Source: Canicola haemoglobinophilus (GTDB taxonomy: Bacteria; Pseudomonadota; Gammaproteobacteria; Enterobacterales; Pasteurellaceae). Taken from it: a DNA stretch of 64,000 nucleotides. The notes beneath the pieces are model-generated. The model did no database searches. It was not told the origin of the DNA and saw only the letters and a list, made by a program, of their open reading frames with translations. Below are positions 45,069 through 53,301 of this stretch, in pieces. Positions within the stretch are counted from its first letter, which is position 1. Every line of letters starts with the position of its first letter. The position numbers and the translations under genes were made by a program. The DNA is taken from positions 8,321 through 72,320 of the forward strand of contig NZ_MUXZ01000001.1 of assembly GCF_002015075.1 (NCBI RefSeq), in the 5' to 3' direction.

Positions 45069-46082
45069 ATGCGCAAACTCCAAAACACTCTCTACATTAC
45101 CACCCAAGGTACTTACTTACACAAAGAACGTGAAACCTTGGTGGTGGAACAGGATCGTAAAAAGGTCGCTCAGCTGCCCATTCATTCGATTGGGCATATT
45201 TTCTGTTTTGGCAATGTGCTAGTGTCGCCATTTTTGATGGGATTTTGTGGCGAAAATAACGTCAATTTGACATTTTTTACTGAAAATGGACGTTATTTAG
45301 GGCGCTTGCAAGGGCGACAAAGTGGGAATGTCTTGCTACGTCGTGCCCAATATAAAATGTCTGAGTTAAATCCCATTCCTGTAGCTCGCAATATTATCGC
45401 AGCCAAAATTCAAGCCTCTAAACGTGTATTGCAACGCCAAATTCGTAATCATGGCGAAAATACGGAGCTGGAAAAAGCAATTAATGCGTTAAATTACAGT
45501 TTGCAACAGTTGAAAACGGCAGATAATTTAGAGCTTATTAGAGGAATTGAAGGCGATGCTGCCTCACGTTATTTTGCGGTATTTTCCCATTTGATTAAAC
45601 AAAATAGCGGTTTTCATTTTGATGGACGCAATCGTCGTCCACCGCATGATGGGGTGAATGCCTTGCTATCTTTCCTTTATAGCATTGTCGGAAAAGATAT
45701 TAGTGGGGCGTTGCAAGGTGTCGGTCTAGATCCGCAAATTGGCTTTTTGCATGCCGATCGTCCAGGGCGAGATAGCTTAGCACAAGATATTTTGGAAGAG
45801 TTTCGAGCTTGGTGGGTGGATAGAATGGTGTTGTCACTAATCAATCGCGGGCAAATTAAACCTGATGATTTTGTCACAGAAGCAAGCGGTGCAGTGACTC
45901 TCAAGCCTGATGCTCGCAAATTGTTATTCCAAACCTTACAAGCGAAAAAACAAGAAAAAATTAAGCATCCTTTTCTTGATGAAGAGGTTGAAATCGGCTT
46001 GTTACCTTATATTCAAGCCATGTTGCTCGCTCGCCATTTGCGGGGAGATTTAGCTGAATATCCACCATTCTTAATGCGTTAA
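45069..46082 (+). CDS. cas1: CRISPR-associated endonuclease Cas1, type I-C
   Basis: 337 residues, an intact reading frame of type I-C length. It opens MRKLQNTLYITTQGTYLHKE, typical for I-C. Catalytic positions are seen as Glu in RGIEGDAASRYF near residue 160, His in LHADRPGRDSLAQDI near 228, and the acidic end of that helix. Cas1 with Cas2 integrates new spacers. Here the partner cas2 is cut after 12 codons and no cas3, cas5, cas7, cas8c or cas4 gene is present upstream, where a nucleotidyltransferase gene stands instead. The protein alone cannot perform normal adaptation, so the locus looks dead or dependent on genes elsewhere. Confidence 0.93.
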   Translation: MRKLQNTLYITTQGTYLHKERETLVVEQDRKKVAQLPIHSIGHIFCFGNVLVSPFLMGFCGENNVNLTFFTENGRYLGRLQGRQSGNVLLRRAQYKMSELNPIPVARNIIAAKIQASKRVLQRQIRNHGENTELEKAINALNYSLQQLKTADNLELIRGIEGDAASRYFAVFSHLIKQNSGFHFDGRNRRPPHDGVNALLSFLYSIVGKDISGALQGVGLDPQIGFLHADRPGRDSLAQDILEEFRAWWVDRMVLSLINRGQIKPDDFVTEASGAVTLKPDARKLLFQTLQAKKQEKIKHPFLDEEVEIGLLPYIQAMLLARHLRGDLAEYPPFLMR

Positions 46083-46136
46083 AATTTGCAAAAAATTGCT
46101 AAAATCCGACCGCTCTTTATTGTAAGGAACGAGATT

Positions 46137-46172
46137 ATGCTGATGTTAATTACTTATGATATTTCCTTTGAT
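46137..46172 (+). pseudogene. cas2: cas2 fragment, first 12 codons only
   Basis: The start, MLMLITYDISFD, is the normal N-terminus of type I-C Cas2, with AAGGAACGAG upstream as ribosome-binding site. After the twelfth codon the homology ends and the frame continues with unrelated residues (GSISSGSPS) into the first CRISPR repeat, stopping at 46232. A deletion has removed the rest of cas2 and most or all of the array leader. Confidence 0.85.
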
Positions 46173-46208
46173 GGTTCGATAAGCTCGGGTTCTCCCTCGC
46201 TTTCCTGT

Positions 46209-46306
46209 GCAGCCGCCTTCGCGCGGCTGTGAATTGAAACCGATCATATTTTAGTTACGTCGGCCAAGGATGACGCAGCCGCCTTCGCACGGCTGTGAAT
46301 TGAAAC
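46209..46306. CRISPR. Two CRISPR repeats with one spacer, remnant of a type I-C array
   Basis: Two 32-base repeats, at 46209-46240 and 46275-46306, differ by one base. Each starts GCAGCCGCC, contains an inverted CAGCCG/CGGCTG stem and ends GTGAATTGAAAC, the usual type I-C 3' end. The 34-base spacer is 46241-46274. After the second repeat the sequence becomes Mu-like phage DNA at once. A third, degenerate repeat lies at 47881, beyond the phage segment, so the array has been split. Confidence 0.93.
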
Positions 46307-47282
46307 AGCGGCGTGATCCAGCTTGGTTTATGACACCGACTGAACAACGCAACAGCTTACGTTTGCGTGATGGTTCAGTTACAGGTATTGAGTTACAGAA
46401 ATTTGGCTGGATTACACATATTGCGAAAGCAAAAACTGGTTATCTTTCTCGCATTGGTCTAGTTCGCACTCTCGTGTGGCCGTTTCTTTATAAAAACTAT
46501 TCAGCACGAGATTTTGCTGAGTTTTTGGAGATTTATGGCTTACCTATGCGATTGGGTAAATATCCTGAAGGGGCAACGCCAACAGAAAAAAACACCTTAT
46601 TACGTGCAGTAATGAGCATTGGTCATAATGCAGGAGGGATTATTCCACGAGGAATGGAGATTGAATTTCAGAATGCAGCTGATGGTGACAGTTCATCATT
46701 TATGGCAATGATTGAATGGGCTGAAAAATCCATGTCTAAGGCGATTTTAGGGGGGACATTAACCTCACAAGCAGATGGTGCAACCTCAACTAATGCTTTA
46801 GGCAATGTACACAACGAAGTGCGGTCAGAATTGCGTGATGCCGATTTAAAACGCCTACAAGCAACGCTAACCCGTGATTTGATCTATCCGCTGTATGATT
46901 GAACTGTAAGTCTTTTAATGATGCACGCCGCATTCCTCGCTTAGAATTTGATGTATCTGAGAGTGAAGACATTAATAGCTTTGCTGATGGATTAAATAAG
47001 TTAGTGGATATTGGTTTTAAAATTCCTACACAGTGGGCACATGATAAATTACAAGTGCCAATTGCCGCCGATGATGAGCCTGTCTTGGAACGTAAAACGA
47101 CACCAGAAATGACTGCACTTTTATCCGCTCAACACAAACCTCATCAGAAAATAGCGGTGTTAAGTGCCACTCGTGATCCTGATGACTTGCTTGATGAGTT
47201 AGAACCAACGCCAGAGCAATATCAAGAAGTGATTGATCCTATATTAAAGCCTGTTGTTGAGGCATTGCCAACTGGATTAGCC
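46307..47282 (+). pseudogene. Mu-like phage portal protein (gp29, DUF935) fragment, frameshifted
   Basis: From the first base after the CRISPR repeat the translation reads RRDPAWFMTPTEQRNSLRLR and continues as the central and C-terminal part of a DUF935 portal protein of Mu-like phages (IGLVRTLVWPFLYKNYSARD, GGIIPRGMEIEFQNAADGDS). The frame breaks at 46902 after TRDLIYPLYD; one missing base restores it, and the text continues LNCKSFNDARRIPRLEF to about 47280. The N-terminal part is absent. The segment carries an uptake sequence at about 46820, so it has been in a Haemophilus phage or genome for some time. Confidence 0.85.
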
Positions 47283-47284
47283 AA

Positions 47285-47731
47285 ATGCTTAGTAAAAATA
47301 AACACGATAATAAATATATGTCGGTGGGGATTATTACCTCAAAAATTGCAGAGGCTGTTAAAAATCTATCAGGTAAACGTGGTTCAGAATTGTTGTTAGT
47401 GATGAGCGAGCGTAATTTTACGCACGCAAATAGCCCTAAACATATTCAAAAAGGCATTGCACTTACGCAAGAAGAATATGCCAAGCTGCCGATGATTATT
47501 GCCGAACCACACTTGTTGCTATTTGATAAATCAGATAAACATCACAACCTGATTTACATTAACCGAGAGGAAAATATCAAAGTGATCGTGGATTTGCCTA
47601 TTAAACAGCAGAAATTGAAACCACAGAAAGATGTTGATGTGCTTATCAACACTTACAAAATCAAAGACTATTCGGATATTTTAGGCAAGATTAAGAAAGG
47701 CGATTATGTGGTTATTGAAGGGACTCCATAA
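47285..47731 (+). pseudogene. C-terminal domain of a Mu-like head protein, or related phage protein
   Basis: 148 codons are open. I read the part from NLSGKRGSELLLVMSERNFT as the nuclease-like (barnase/EndoU/RelE-type) domain that ends many Mu gpF-like head-morphogenesis proteins, with the His-containing KHIQKGIALTQEEYAKLP core and DVLINTYKIKDYSDILGKI end. It follows the portal remnant directly in the normal phage order, but the N-terminal head domain is missing, so a deletion has joined the end of the portal gene to the last part of the next gene. The domain itself is intact and could still be made from an internal start. Confidence 0.55.
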
Positions 47732-47740
47732 AAAATTAAA

Positions 47741-47754
47741 GGGGCGTAAGCCCC
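47741..47754. terminator. Small GC-rich hairpin after the phage fragment
   Basis: GGGGC and GCCCC pair around a GTAA tetraloop (GNRA type). No T run follows on the plus strand; on the minus strand it lies just after the tRNA-like element and is followed by T residues, so it may terminate that transcript. Confidence 0.4.
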
Positions 47755-47757
47755 TAC

Positions 47758-47835
47758 GCAAGCCACAGGAGTCGAACCTATTGCTCCCCCATACAAATCT
47801 TGTATGACGTAGACTTACCGTTAGTCGATACTTGC
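47758..47835 (-). ncRNA. tRNA-like element, noncanonical
   Basis: Read on the minus strand, 78 bases give a near cloverleaf. The acceptor arms GCAAGTA and GGCTTGC pair in six of seven positions. A D-arm GACT/AGTC encloses a loop with GGTA. A T-arm ATAGG/CCTGT encloses TTCGACT, a standard T-loop. The middle arm CATAC/GTATG has a seven-base loop AAGATTT (central GAT), but the invariant U33 is A, and the linkers on both sides are four to seven bases too long. I therefore call it tRNA-like, perhaps a decayed phage tRNA or a structured phage RNA, and not a working tRNA. Confidence 0.4.
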
Positions 47836-47880
47836 CTGAATAAAATCTACTCTTGTTTTTACAGGAAGTCAAATGCAAAT

Positions 47881-47912
47881 GCAGCCGCCTTAGCGCTGCT
47901 GTGAATTGAGAT
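47881..47912. CRISPR. Degenerate terminal CRISPR repeat
   Basis: This stretch matches the 32-base repeats at 46209 and 46275 in 28 positions, with changes at repeat positions 12, 17, 30 and 32; the end reads GTGAATTGAGAT in place of GTGAATTGAAAC. Degeneration at the leader-distal end is common. It marks the far end of the original array. From here to def (48093) the DNA is AT-rich with no gene visible. Confidence 0.9.
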
Positions 47913-48092
47913 TTATGCTGCTTATATATGATGCTGGTTTTTTTATCACATAGATTGACTTTTAATTTTTTGTTTCTTAATTAGTACGTTTGTGTTTTTT
48001 TCTTCCCTATGCATTATTCCCTTAAAAAAGCCCATAAAAACGGGTAGAATAAGCTCACTTTTTAACTTATATAAAAAAGATGAAAGGAACTT

Positions 48093-48605
48093 ATGGCATT
48101 ATTAAATGTATTAATTTATCCCGATGAGCGTTTAAAAACGGTGGCAGAGCCGGTAAGCGTTTTTGACGAGGAATTACAGACTTTTATTGATAATATGTTT
48201 GAAACTATGTATCACGAAGAAGGTATTGGTTTAGCAGCAACACAAGTGGATGTACATAAACGTGTGATTACTATCGATATTGAAGGAACGAAAGAAAATC
48301 AAATTGTGTTGATTAATCCTGAAATCCTTGAAGGTTGTGGCGAAACCGGTATCGAAGAAGGTTGTTTATCTTTACCGGGTTTGCGTGGTTTTGTGCCTCG
48401 TAAAGAAACGGTAAAAGTGAAAGCGCTAAATCGCCAAGGTGAAGAGTTTATTTTAGATGCTGATGGCTTGTTGGCTATTTGTATTCAACATGAAATCGAT
48501 CATTTAAATGGCATCGTTTTTGCTGATTACTTGTCACCATTAAAACGTCAGCGCATGAAGGAAAAACTGGTCAAATTACAAAAACAGATTGCAAAAAATC
48601 GCTAA
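48093..48605 (+). CDS. def: Peptide deformylase
   Basis: 170 residues, type I deformylase. Metal and active-site motifs are GIGLAATQVD near residue 45, EEGCLSLPG near 89 (Cys ligand) and QHEIDHLNG near 132 (two His ligands and catalytic Glu). It removes the formyl group from nascent proteins. A GAAAGGAAC Shine-Dalgarno sequence precedes it. It is followed by fmt, rsmB and trkA, the usual gamma-proteobacterial group. Confidence 0.98.
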   Translation: MALLNVLIYPDERLKTVAEPVSVFDEELQTFIDNMFETMYHEEGIGLAATQVDVHKRVITIDIEGTKENQIVLINPEILEGCGETGIEEGCLSLPGLRGFVPRKETVKVKALNRQGEEFILDADGLLAICIQHEIDHLNGIVFADYLSPLKRQRMKEKLVKLQKQIAKNR

Positions 48606-48615
48606 ATTAAACTAT

Positions 48616-48640
48616 AGGTGGACGGATTGTCCGCCTTTTG
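48616..48640 (+). terminator. Hairpin between def and fmt
   Basis: AGGTGGAC pairs with GTCCGCCT (one G-T pair) around a five-base loop and is followed by TTTTGTTTTATT. It may partly terminate after def. Confidence 0.7.
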
Positions 48641-48677
48641 TTTTATTCCTCAATCCCATAACGTAGAACATTATCTT

Positions 48678-49631
48678 ATGAAACCATTAAATATTATTTT
48701 TGCTGGCACGCCAGATTTTGCTGCACAGCATCTACAAGCTCTACTTCAATCTCAACACAATGTTATTGCTGTTTACACTCAACCAGATAAACCCGCTGGG
48801 CGTGGGCAAAGTTTGCAAGCAAGTGCGGTGAAAATTTTAGCCGAAAAACATCAAATCCCTGTTTATCAACCGAAATCCTTACGCAAATCTGAAGCGCAAG
48901 AAGAACTGCGAGCATTAAATGCTGATGTCATGGTAGTCGTGGCTTATGGTTTGATTTTGCCTTTGGCTGTATTGCAAGCGCCTCGTTTGGGTTGTTTAAA
49001 TGTGCATGGTTCACTGCTACCACGTTGGCGTGGCGCAGCCCCTATTCAGCGTGCAATTTGGGCTGGCGATAAGCAAACTGGTGTGACGATTATGCAGATG
49101 AATGAGGGCTTAGACACGGGCGATATGTTGCACAAAGTGTATTGCGATATTGCACCAACGGAAACCTCCACTTCCCTCTACAATAAATTAGCGGAAATTG
49201 CACCAAGTGCATTAATTGAAGTATTAGACGGTTTAGAGCAAGGCTTGTTTAAAGCAGAGGTACAAGAGGAAAGTTTGAGTAATTATGCGGAAAAACTTTC
49301 TAAGGAAGAAGCAAAACTAGATTGGACTTTATCCGCAGAGCAATTAGAGCGTTGTATTCGTGCTTTTAATCCATGGCCAATTAGTTATTTTGTTACACAA
49401 GATAGTCAAGGTAAGCCACAAACCTTAAAGGTTTATCAAGCCTCCGTTTTACCTCATCAAGATAAACCTTGTGGCACCATTCTTGCAGCGGATAAGAAAG
49501 GTATTCAAGTGGCAACGGCAAAGGGTGTTTTAAACTTAGAGCAATTACAACCAGCAGGCAAAAAGCCAATGTCAGCACAAGATTTATTAAATGGGCGAGC
49601 AGATTGGTTTAAAGTGGGGCAAGTGCTATGA
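48678..49631 (+). CDS. fmt: Methionyl-tRNA formyltransferase
   Basis: 317 residues from the ATG at 48678, which gives the family start MKPLNIIFAGTPDFAAQHL; an upstream ATG lies within the def terminator hairpin region and is rejected. The formyl-donor motif is seen as NVHGSLLPRWRGAAPIQRAI near residue 108, with catalytic Asn, His and Asp. It formylates initiator Met-tRNA. The stop overlaps the rsmB start by four bases. One uptake sequence lies near 48822. Confidence 0.97.
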   Translation: MKPLNIIFAGTPDFAAQHLQALLQSQHNVIAVYTQPDKPAGRGQSLQASAVKILAEKHQIPVYQPKSLRKSEAQEELRALNADVMVVVAYGLILPLAVLQAPRLGCLNVHGSLLPRWRGAAPIQRAIWAGDKQTGVTIMQMNEGLDTGDMLHKVYCDIAPTETSTSLYNKLAEIAPSALIEVLDGLEQGLFKAEVQEESLSNYAEKLSKEEAKLDWTLSAEQLERCIRAFNPWPISYFVTQDSQGKPQTLKVYQASVLPHQDKPCGTILAADKKGIQVATAKGVLNLEQLQPAGKKPMSAQDLLNGRADWFKVGQVL

Positions 49632-51028
49632 ACAAGGCGAAACCCATGAATAAGATTGGCAAAAACAAAAGAGCGGTAAAATCTACCGCACTTTTAACCT
49701 CTCGTTCCGTGCGTGCCCTTGCCGCTGAAATGATTTTACAAGTATTGGATCAAGGCAAATCCCTTTCCGCCTTATTGCCAGAACAACAAAGTGCGGTAAA
49801 ACCACAGGATTTTCCTTTGTTACAAGAAATTTGTTTTGGGATTTGTCGAGTTTTACCTCGCTTAGAGCGCATTACTCAGTTTTTGTTGGATAAACAATTG
49901 AAAGGTAAAACCCGAATTGTGCATTGCTTGTTATTGGTTGGGTTATATCAAATTTTATACACACGTATCCCTGCACATGCTGCAGTTGATGAAGTGGTTT
50001 CAGCAGCCAAAGGGTTAAAATCAGACAGTTTTCGTGGTTTGCTAAATGCAGTGTTGCGCCGTTTTTTACGTGAACAAGAGCAAATTCTTGCTGTAGTAGA
50101 TAAACATTGGCAGACCTTGCACCCAGAATGGTTGGTCAATAAATTAAAGAAATCTTATCCAAATTGGCGAGAAATTGTTGAGGAAAATAATCAAAAACCG
50201 CCGATGTGGTTACGTGTGAATTTGCAGCATTGTTCAGTTGTAGATTATCAGCAACTTTTAGCAGCGCAGGAAATCGCAGCCTCAAGCACAAATCACCCAC
50301 AAGCATTACGTTTGCATCAAGCAAGTGCGGTCAATTTATTACCTCATTTTGAGCAAGGCTGGGTGACGGTTCAGGATTTACATGCACAATGGTCAGCTTT
50401 ATTGCTTGAGCCAGAAGATAACGAACTCATTTTAGATGCTTGTGCAGCACCGGGTGGAAAAACAACCCATATTTTAGAAAAGGCACCGAAAGCAAAAGTT
50501 GTGGCTTTAGATATTGAGCCAGCTCGTTTACAACGAGTCAGTGAAAATTTAGATCGTATGCAACAGCAAGCTACTGTTGTGCGTGGCGATGCAACTCAGC
50601 CTGAACAGTGGTTAGAAAAAATTGATTTTGCGGCTATGGGGTTAGAGGTTAAGAGCAAAAGTGCGGTGCAATTTGACCGAATTTTATTAGATGCGCCTTG
50701 TTCTGCCACTGGGGTTATTCGCCGCCACCCTGATATAAAATGGCTTCGCCAAGAAACAGATATTGCGCCTTTGGTGCAATTACAAGGACAAATTTTAGAA
50801 GCACTTTGGGCAAAATTAAAACCAGAAGGCATTTTAGTTTATGCCACTTGTTCTTTGTTACCAGAAGAAAATAGCCAACAAATTCAGCATTTCTTAGCCA
50901 AACATTCAGATGCAAAATTAGAGCCATTACCTTTTGCTCATAATGATGAAATTGGTCACCAATTTGTACCAACAGAACAAGGTGGAGATGGCTTTTATTA
51001 TGCAAAATTGAGAAAAATACGAGCATAA
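49628..51028 (+). CDS. rsmB: 16S rRNA m5C967 methyltransferase
   Basis: 466 residues. An N-terminal NusB-like RNA-binding domain (about residues 25-160) is followed by a Rossmann methyltransferase domain with LDACAAPGGKTTHI near residue 273, the motif IV Cys in DAPCSATGVIRRHPDIKW near 360, and the catalytic Cys in YATCSLLPEEN near 405. The start overlaps fmt (ATGA); a second ATG at 49646 could also serve. The first codons contain an inverted near-pair of uptake sequences (about 49670-49695). Two or three more occur in the gene. Confidence 0.96.
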   Translation: MNKAKPMNKIGKNKRAVKSTALLTSRSVRALAAEMILQVLDQGKSLSALLPEQQSAVKPQDFPLLQEICFGICRVLPRLERITQFLLDKQLKGKTRIVHCLLLVGLYQILYTRIPAHAAVDEVVSAAKGLKSDSFRGLLNAVLRRFLREQEQILAVVDKHWQTLHPEWLVNKLKKSYPNWREIVEENNQKPPMWLRVNLQHCSVVDYQQLLAAQEIAASSTNHPQALRLHQASAVNLLPHFEQGWVTVQDLHAQWSALLLEPEDNELILDACAAPGGKTTHILEKAPKAKVVALDIEPARLQRVSENLDRMQQQATVVRGDATQPEQWLEKIDFAAMGLEVKSKSAVQFDRILLDAPCSATGVIRRHPDIKWLRQETDIAPLVQLQGQILEALWAKLKPEGILVYATCSLLPEENSQQIQHFLAKHSDAKLEPLPFAHNDEIGHQFVPTEQGGDGFYYAKLRKIRA

Positions 51029-51032
51029 GCCC

Positions 51033-51842
51033 ATGAATTTTCCCAACATTGATGTGATTATTCCCTGTTTTAATGCCATAGCGACTTTAGAACGGACACT
51101 AATATCCGTGATTAATCAAGCGAATTTAGGCAAAATTTGGCTGATTGATGATTGCTCTACAGATCAAACTTATGAATATATGCAACTCTGGGCAAGATCT
51201 TACCCTGATAAAATTAGGGTTGAGAAAATGCCACAAAATAGTGGTGTCGCTAAAACTCGAAATTGGGGCGCATTACAATCTGAAGCAGAGTTTATCGCAT
51301 TTTTAGATGCCGATGATGCTTATGAAGTTGGAGCTTTGGAGGTTGCGAGTAGTGTTTTTCATTTTCGCCCAGAAGTAAATGTGGTTCGTTTAGCATTGAA
51401 ACCAATTAACCTTGCAGAACGTTATGCTCAGCATCCTAATTTTGCTTATGCTTGGCGACACATGGAAATGACATGTGGTGGGAATACGGTTTTTCGCCGT
51501 AGTTTCTTCTTAGCTTGTGGAGGTTTTCCACAACATCAGCTATTTCGTGAATTAGGGGGCGAAGATGGCGCTTTAGGCATCGCAACAACAAAAGTAGGTG
51601 TTGTCGCCACATTATTTAATGATATTGGCGTATTACATTATTGCCGAGAAGGCATGCATGCCCAACGATTACTTGATGCTATTTTATTTAACCAAAGATC
51701 TAGTCAAATTACGGAAGAAAAAATAGCTTATGCAGACCAAGTTACAGAAAATATCTGTCAGCAAATCAAACAGTTAAAGCAAAGTTTAAATAGCGAGGAT
51801 ATAGGTATTAGGCCCTTGCAAATTGAGAGAGGAAATTTATGA
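51033..51842 (+). CDS. Glycosyltransferase family 2
   Basis: 269 residues, GT-A fold. The N-terminal nucleotide-sugar motif is DVIIPCFNAIATLERTL, followed by LIDDCSTDQT near residue 38 and the metal-binding Asp-x-Asp in FLDADDAYE near residue 91. The C-terminal half has GGNTVFRRSFFLACGGFP and a GGEDGALG segment that would face the acceptor. There is no membrane helix. The acceptor is unknown; lipooligosaccharide or a cell-surface glycan is the usual choice. It begins four bases after rsmB and overlaps the trkA start by four bases, an unexpected place for such a gene. Confidence 0.85.
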   Translation: MNFPNIDVIIPCFNAIATLERTLISVINQANLGKIWLIDDCSTDQTYEYMQLWARSYPDKIRVEKMPQNSGVAKTRNWGALQSEAEFIAFLDADDAYEVGALEVASSVFHFRPEVNVVRLALKPINLAERYAQHPNFAYAWRHMEMTCGGNTVFRRSFFLACGGFPQHQLFRELGGEDGALGIATTKVGVVATLFNDIGVLHYCREGMHAQRLLDAILFNQRSSQITEEKIAYADQVTENICQQIKQLKQSLNSEDIGIRPLQIERGNL

Positions 51843-53215
51843 AAATTATTATCTTAGGTGCAGGACAAGTAGGAACTACCCTTGCTGAAAGTTTAGTGAG
51901 TGAAGATAACGATATTACTTTAGTGGATAATAATGAGGCACGTTTAGAGCATTTACAGGATAAGCATGATTTAAGAGTGCTAAATGGATCTGCATCTTCG
52001 CCACGAGTTTTGCGTGAGGCGGGTGCACCTGATGCGGATTTGTTAGTAGCAGTAACAAGTTCAGATGAAACCAATATGATCTCTTGCCAAATTGCTTATA
52101 CCTTATTTAATACGCCGACTAAAATTGCGCGTATTCGTGATGCGGAATATTGGCGTGAAAAAGACAAATTATTTCAACCGCACATGATCCCAATTGATCA
52201 TATTATTTCGCCAGAACAGCTTGTTACAGCTGAAATCACTCGCTTAATTGATTATCCCGGCGCATTGCAGGTAGCCCATTTAGCTGATGAAAATATTAGT
52301 ATTGTAGTCGTCAAAGCCTATTATGGTGGACCTTTAGTTGGTTATGCACTTTCCGCATTAAAAGATCATATGCCGCATATTGATTGCCGTATTTTATCTA
52401 TTTTGCGTCAAGATAAAGTTATTCGCCCACAAGGTTCGACAATTATTGAGGCTGGCGATGAAGTGACTTTTATTTGTGCCACCATTCATATTAAAGCGGT
52501 TATGTCAGAGCTACAACGCTTAGAAAAACCTTATAAGCGAGTAATGATTATTGGCGGTGGAAATATTGCTGTTGGTGTTGCTAAGAAACTAGAAAATCAT
52601 TGCACAGTAAAACTTATTGAACGTAATGCAGAAAGAGCTACTTTACTCGCAGAAAAATTATCTAAAACCCTAGTATTCCATGGCGATCCTTCAGATCAAT
52701 CTCTCTTATTTGAAGAACATATTGAAAATGTGGATGTGTTCTTGTGTTTAACGAGCGATGATGAGGCAAATATTATGTCTGCATTATTAGCTAAACGCCT
52801 TGGGGCAAAAAAAGCGATGGTGTTGATACAACGCATGGCATACATTAATTTAGTGCAGGGCGGTACTATCGATATTGCTGTTTCACCACAACAAGCAACT
52901 ATTTCTGCATTGCTAGGACATGTGAGAAAAGGAGATATCGCCAATGCGCTTTCGTTACGCCATGGCATCGCTGAAGTATTGGAAATAATCGTACATGGTG
53001 ATGAAACCACATCACAGGTGATTGGGCGTAAAATTCGAGAACTCAAATTACCAAATGGGGCGGTTATCGGGGCTATCTTACATCAAGGTGCGGTCATTAT
53101 TGCGCAAAAAAATATTATGATTGAAAGTGGCGATCATGTGATTGTTTATTTAAGTGATAAAAAATATGTGCCAGAAATTGAGAAATTATTTCAACCGAAT
53201 GCCTTTTTTATTTAA
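51839..53215 (+). CDS. trkA: Trk potassium uptake regulator TrkA
   Basis: 458 residues made of two RCK halves. The NAD-binding Rossmann motifs are ILGAGQVGTTLAESL near residue 5 and IIGGGNIAVGVAKKL near 239; each half ends in a TrkA-C domain. It is the peripheral cytoplasmic subunit that gates TrkH/TrkG potassium transporters. The start overlaps the glycosyltransferase stop (ATGA). mscL follows, as is common. Confidence 0.97.
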   Translation: MKIIILGAGQVGTTLAESLVSEDNDITLVDNNEARLEHLQDKHDLRVLNGSASSPRVLREAGAPDADLLVAVTSSDETNMISCQIAYTLFNTPTKIARIRDAEYWREKDKLFQPHMIPIDHIISPEQLVTAEITRLIDYPGALQVAHLADENISIVVVKAYYGGPLVGYALSALKDHMPHIDCRILSILRQDKVIRPQGSTIIEAGDEVTFICATIHIKAVMSELQRLEKPYKRVMIIGGGNIAVGVAKKLENHCTVKLIERNAERATLLAEKLSKTLVFHGDPSDQSLLFEEHIENVDVFLCLTSDDEANIMSALLAKRLGAKKAMVLIQRMAYINLVQGGTIDIAVSPQQATISALLGHVRKGDIANALSLRHGIAEVLEIIVHGDETTSQVIGRKIRELKLPNGAVIGAILHQGAVIIAQKNIMIESGDHVIVYLSDKKYVPEIEKLFQPNAFFI

Positions 53216-53301
53216 AGAAATGTAAATTTTCTGTACTTCAAAAAGAAACTCTCTATAATCTGCGTTCCTTATATCAGTCTATTTAAAATTAGGAGTATTT
53301 T

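Noticed and set aside
46270..46306. Apparent N-terminus (MTQPPSHG) of the portal open frame
   Set aside because: These codons are the CRISPR repeat itself read through; the phage homology starts only after 46306.
46899..47399. Separate 166-residue phage gene
   Set aside because: It is the continuation of the portal protein after a one-base deletion, and its last part is out-of-frame sequence over the next gene fragment.
49670..49695. Inverted near-pair of uptake sequences as a terminator
   Set aside because: It lies inside the first codons of rsmB, an intact gene, and one arm has a mismatch; no T run follows.
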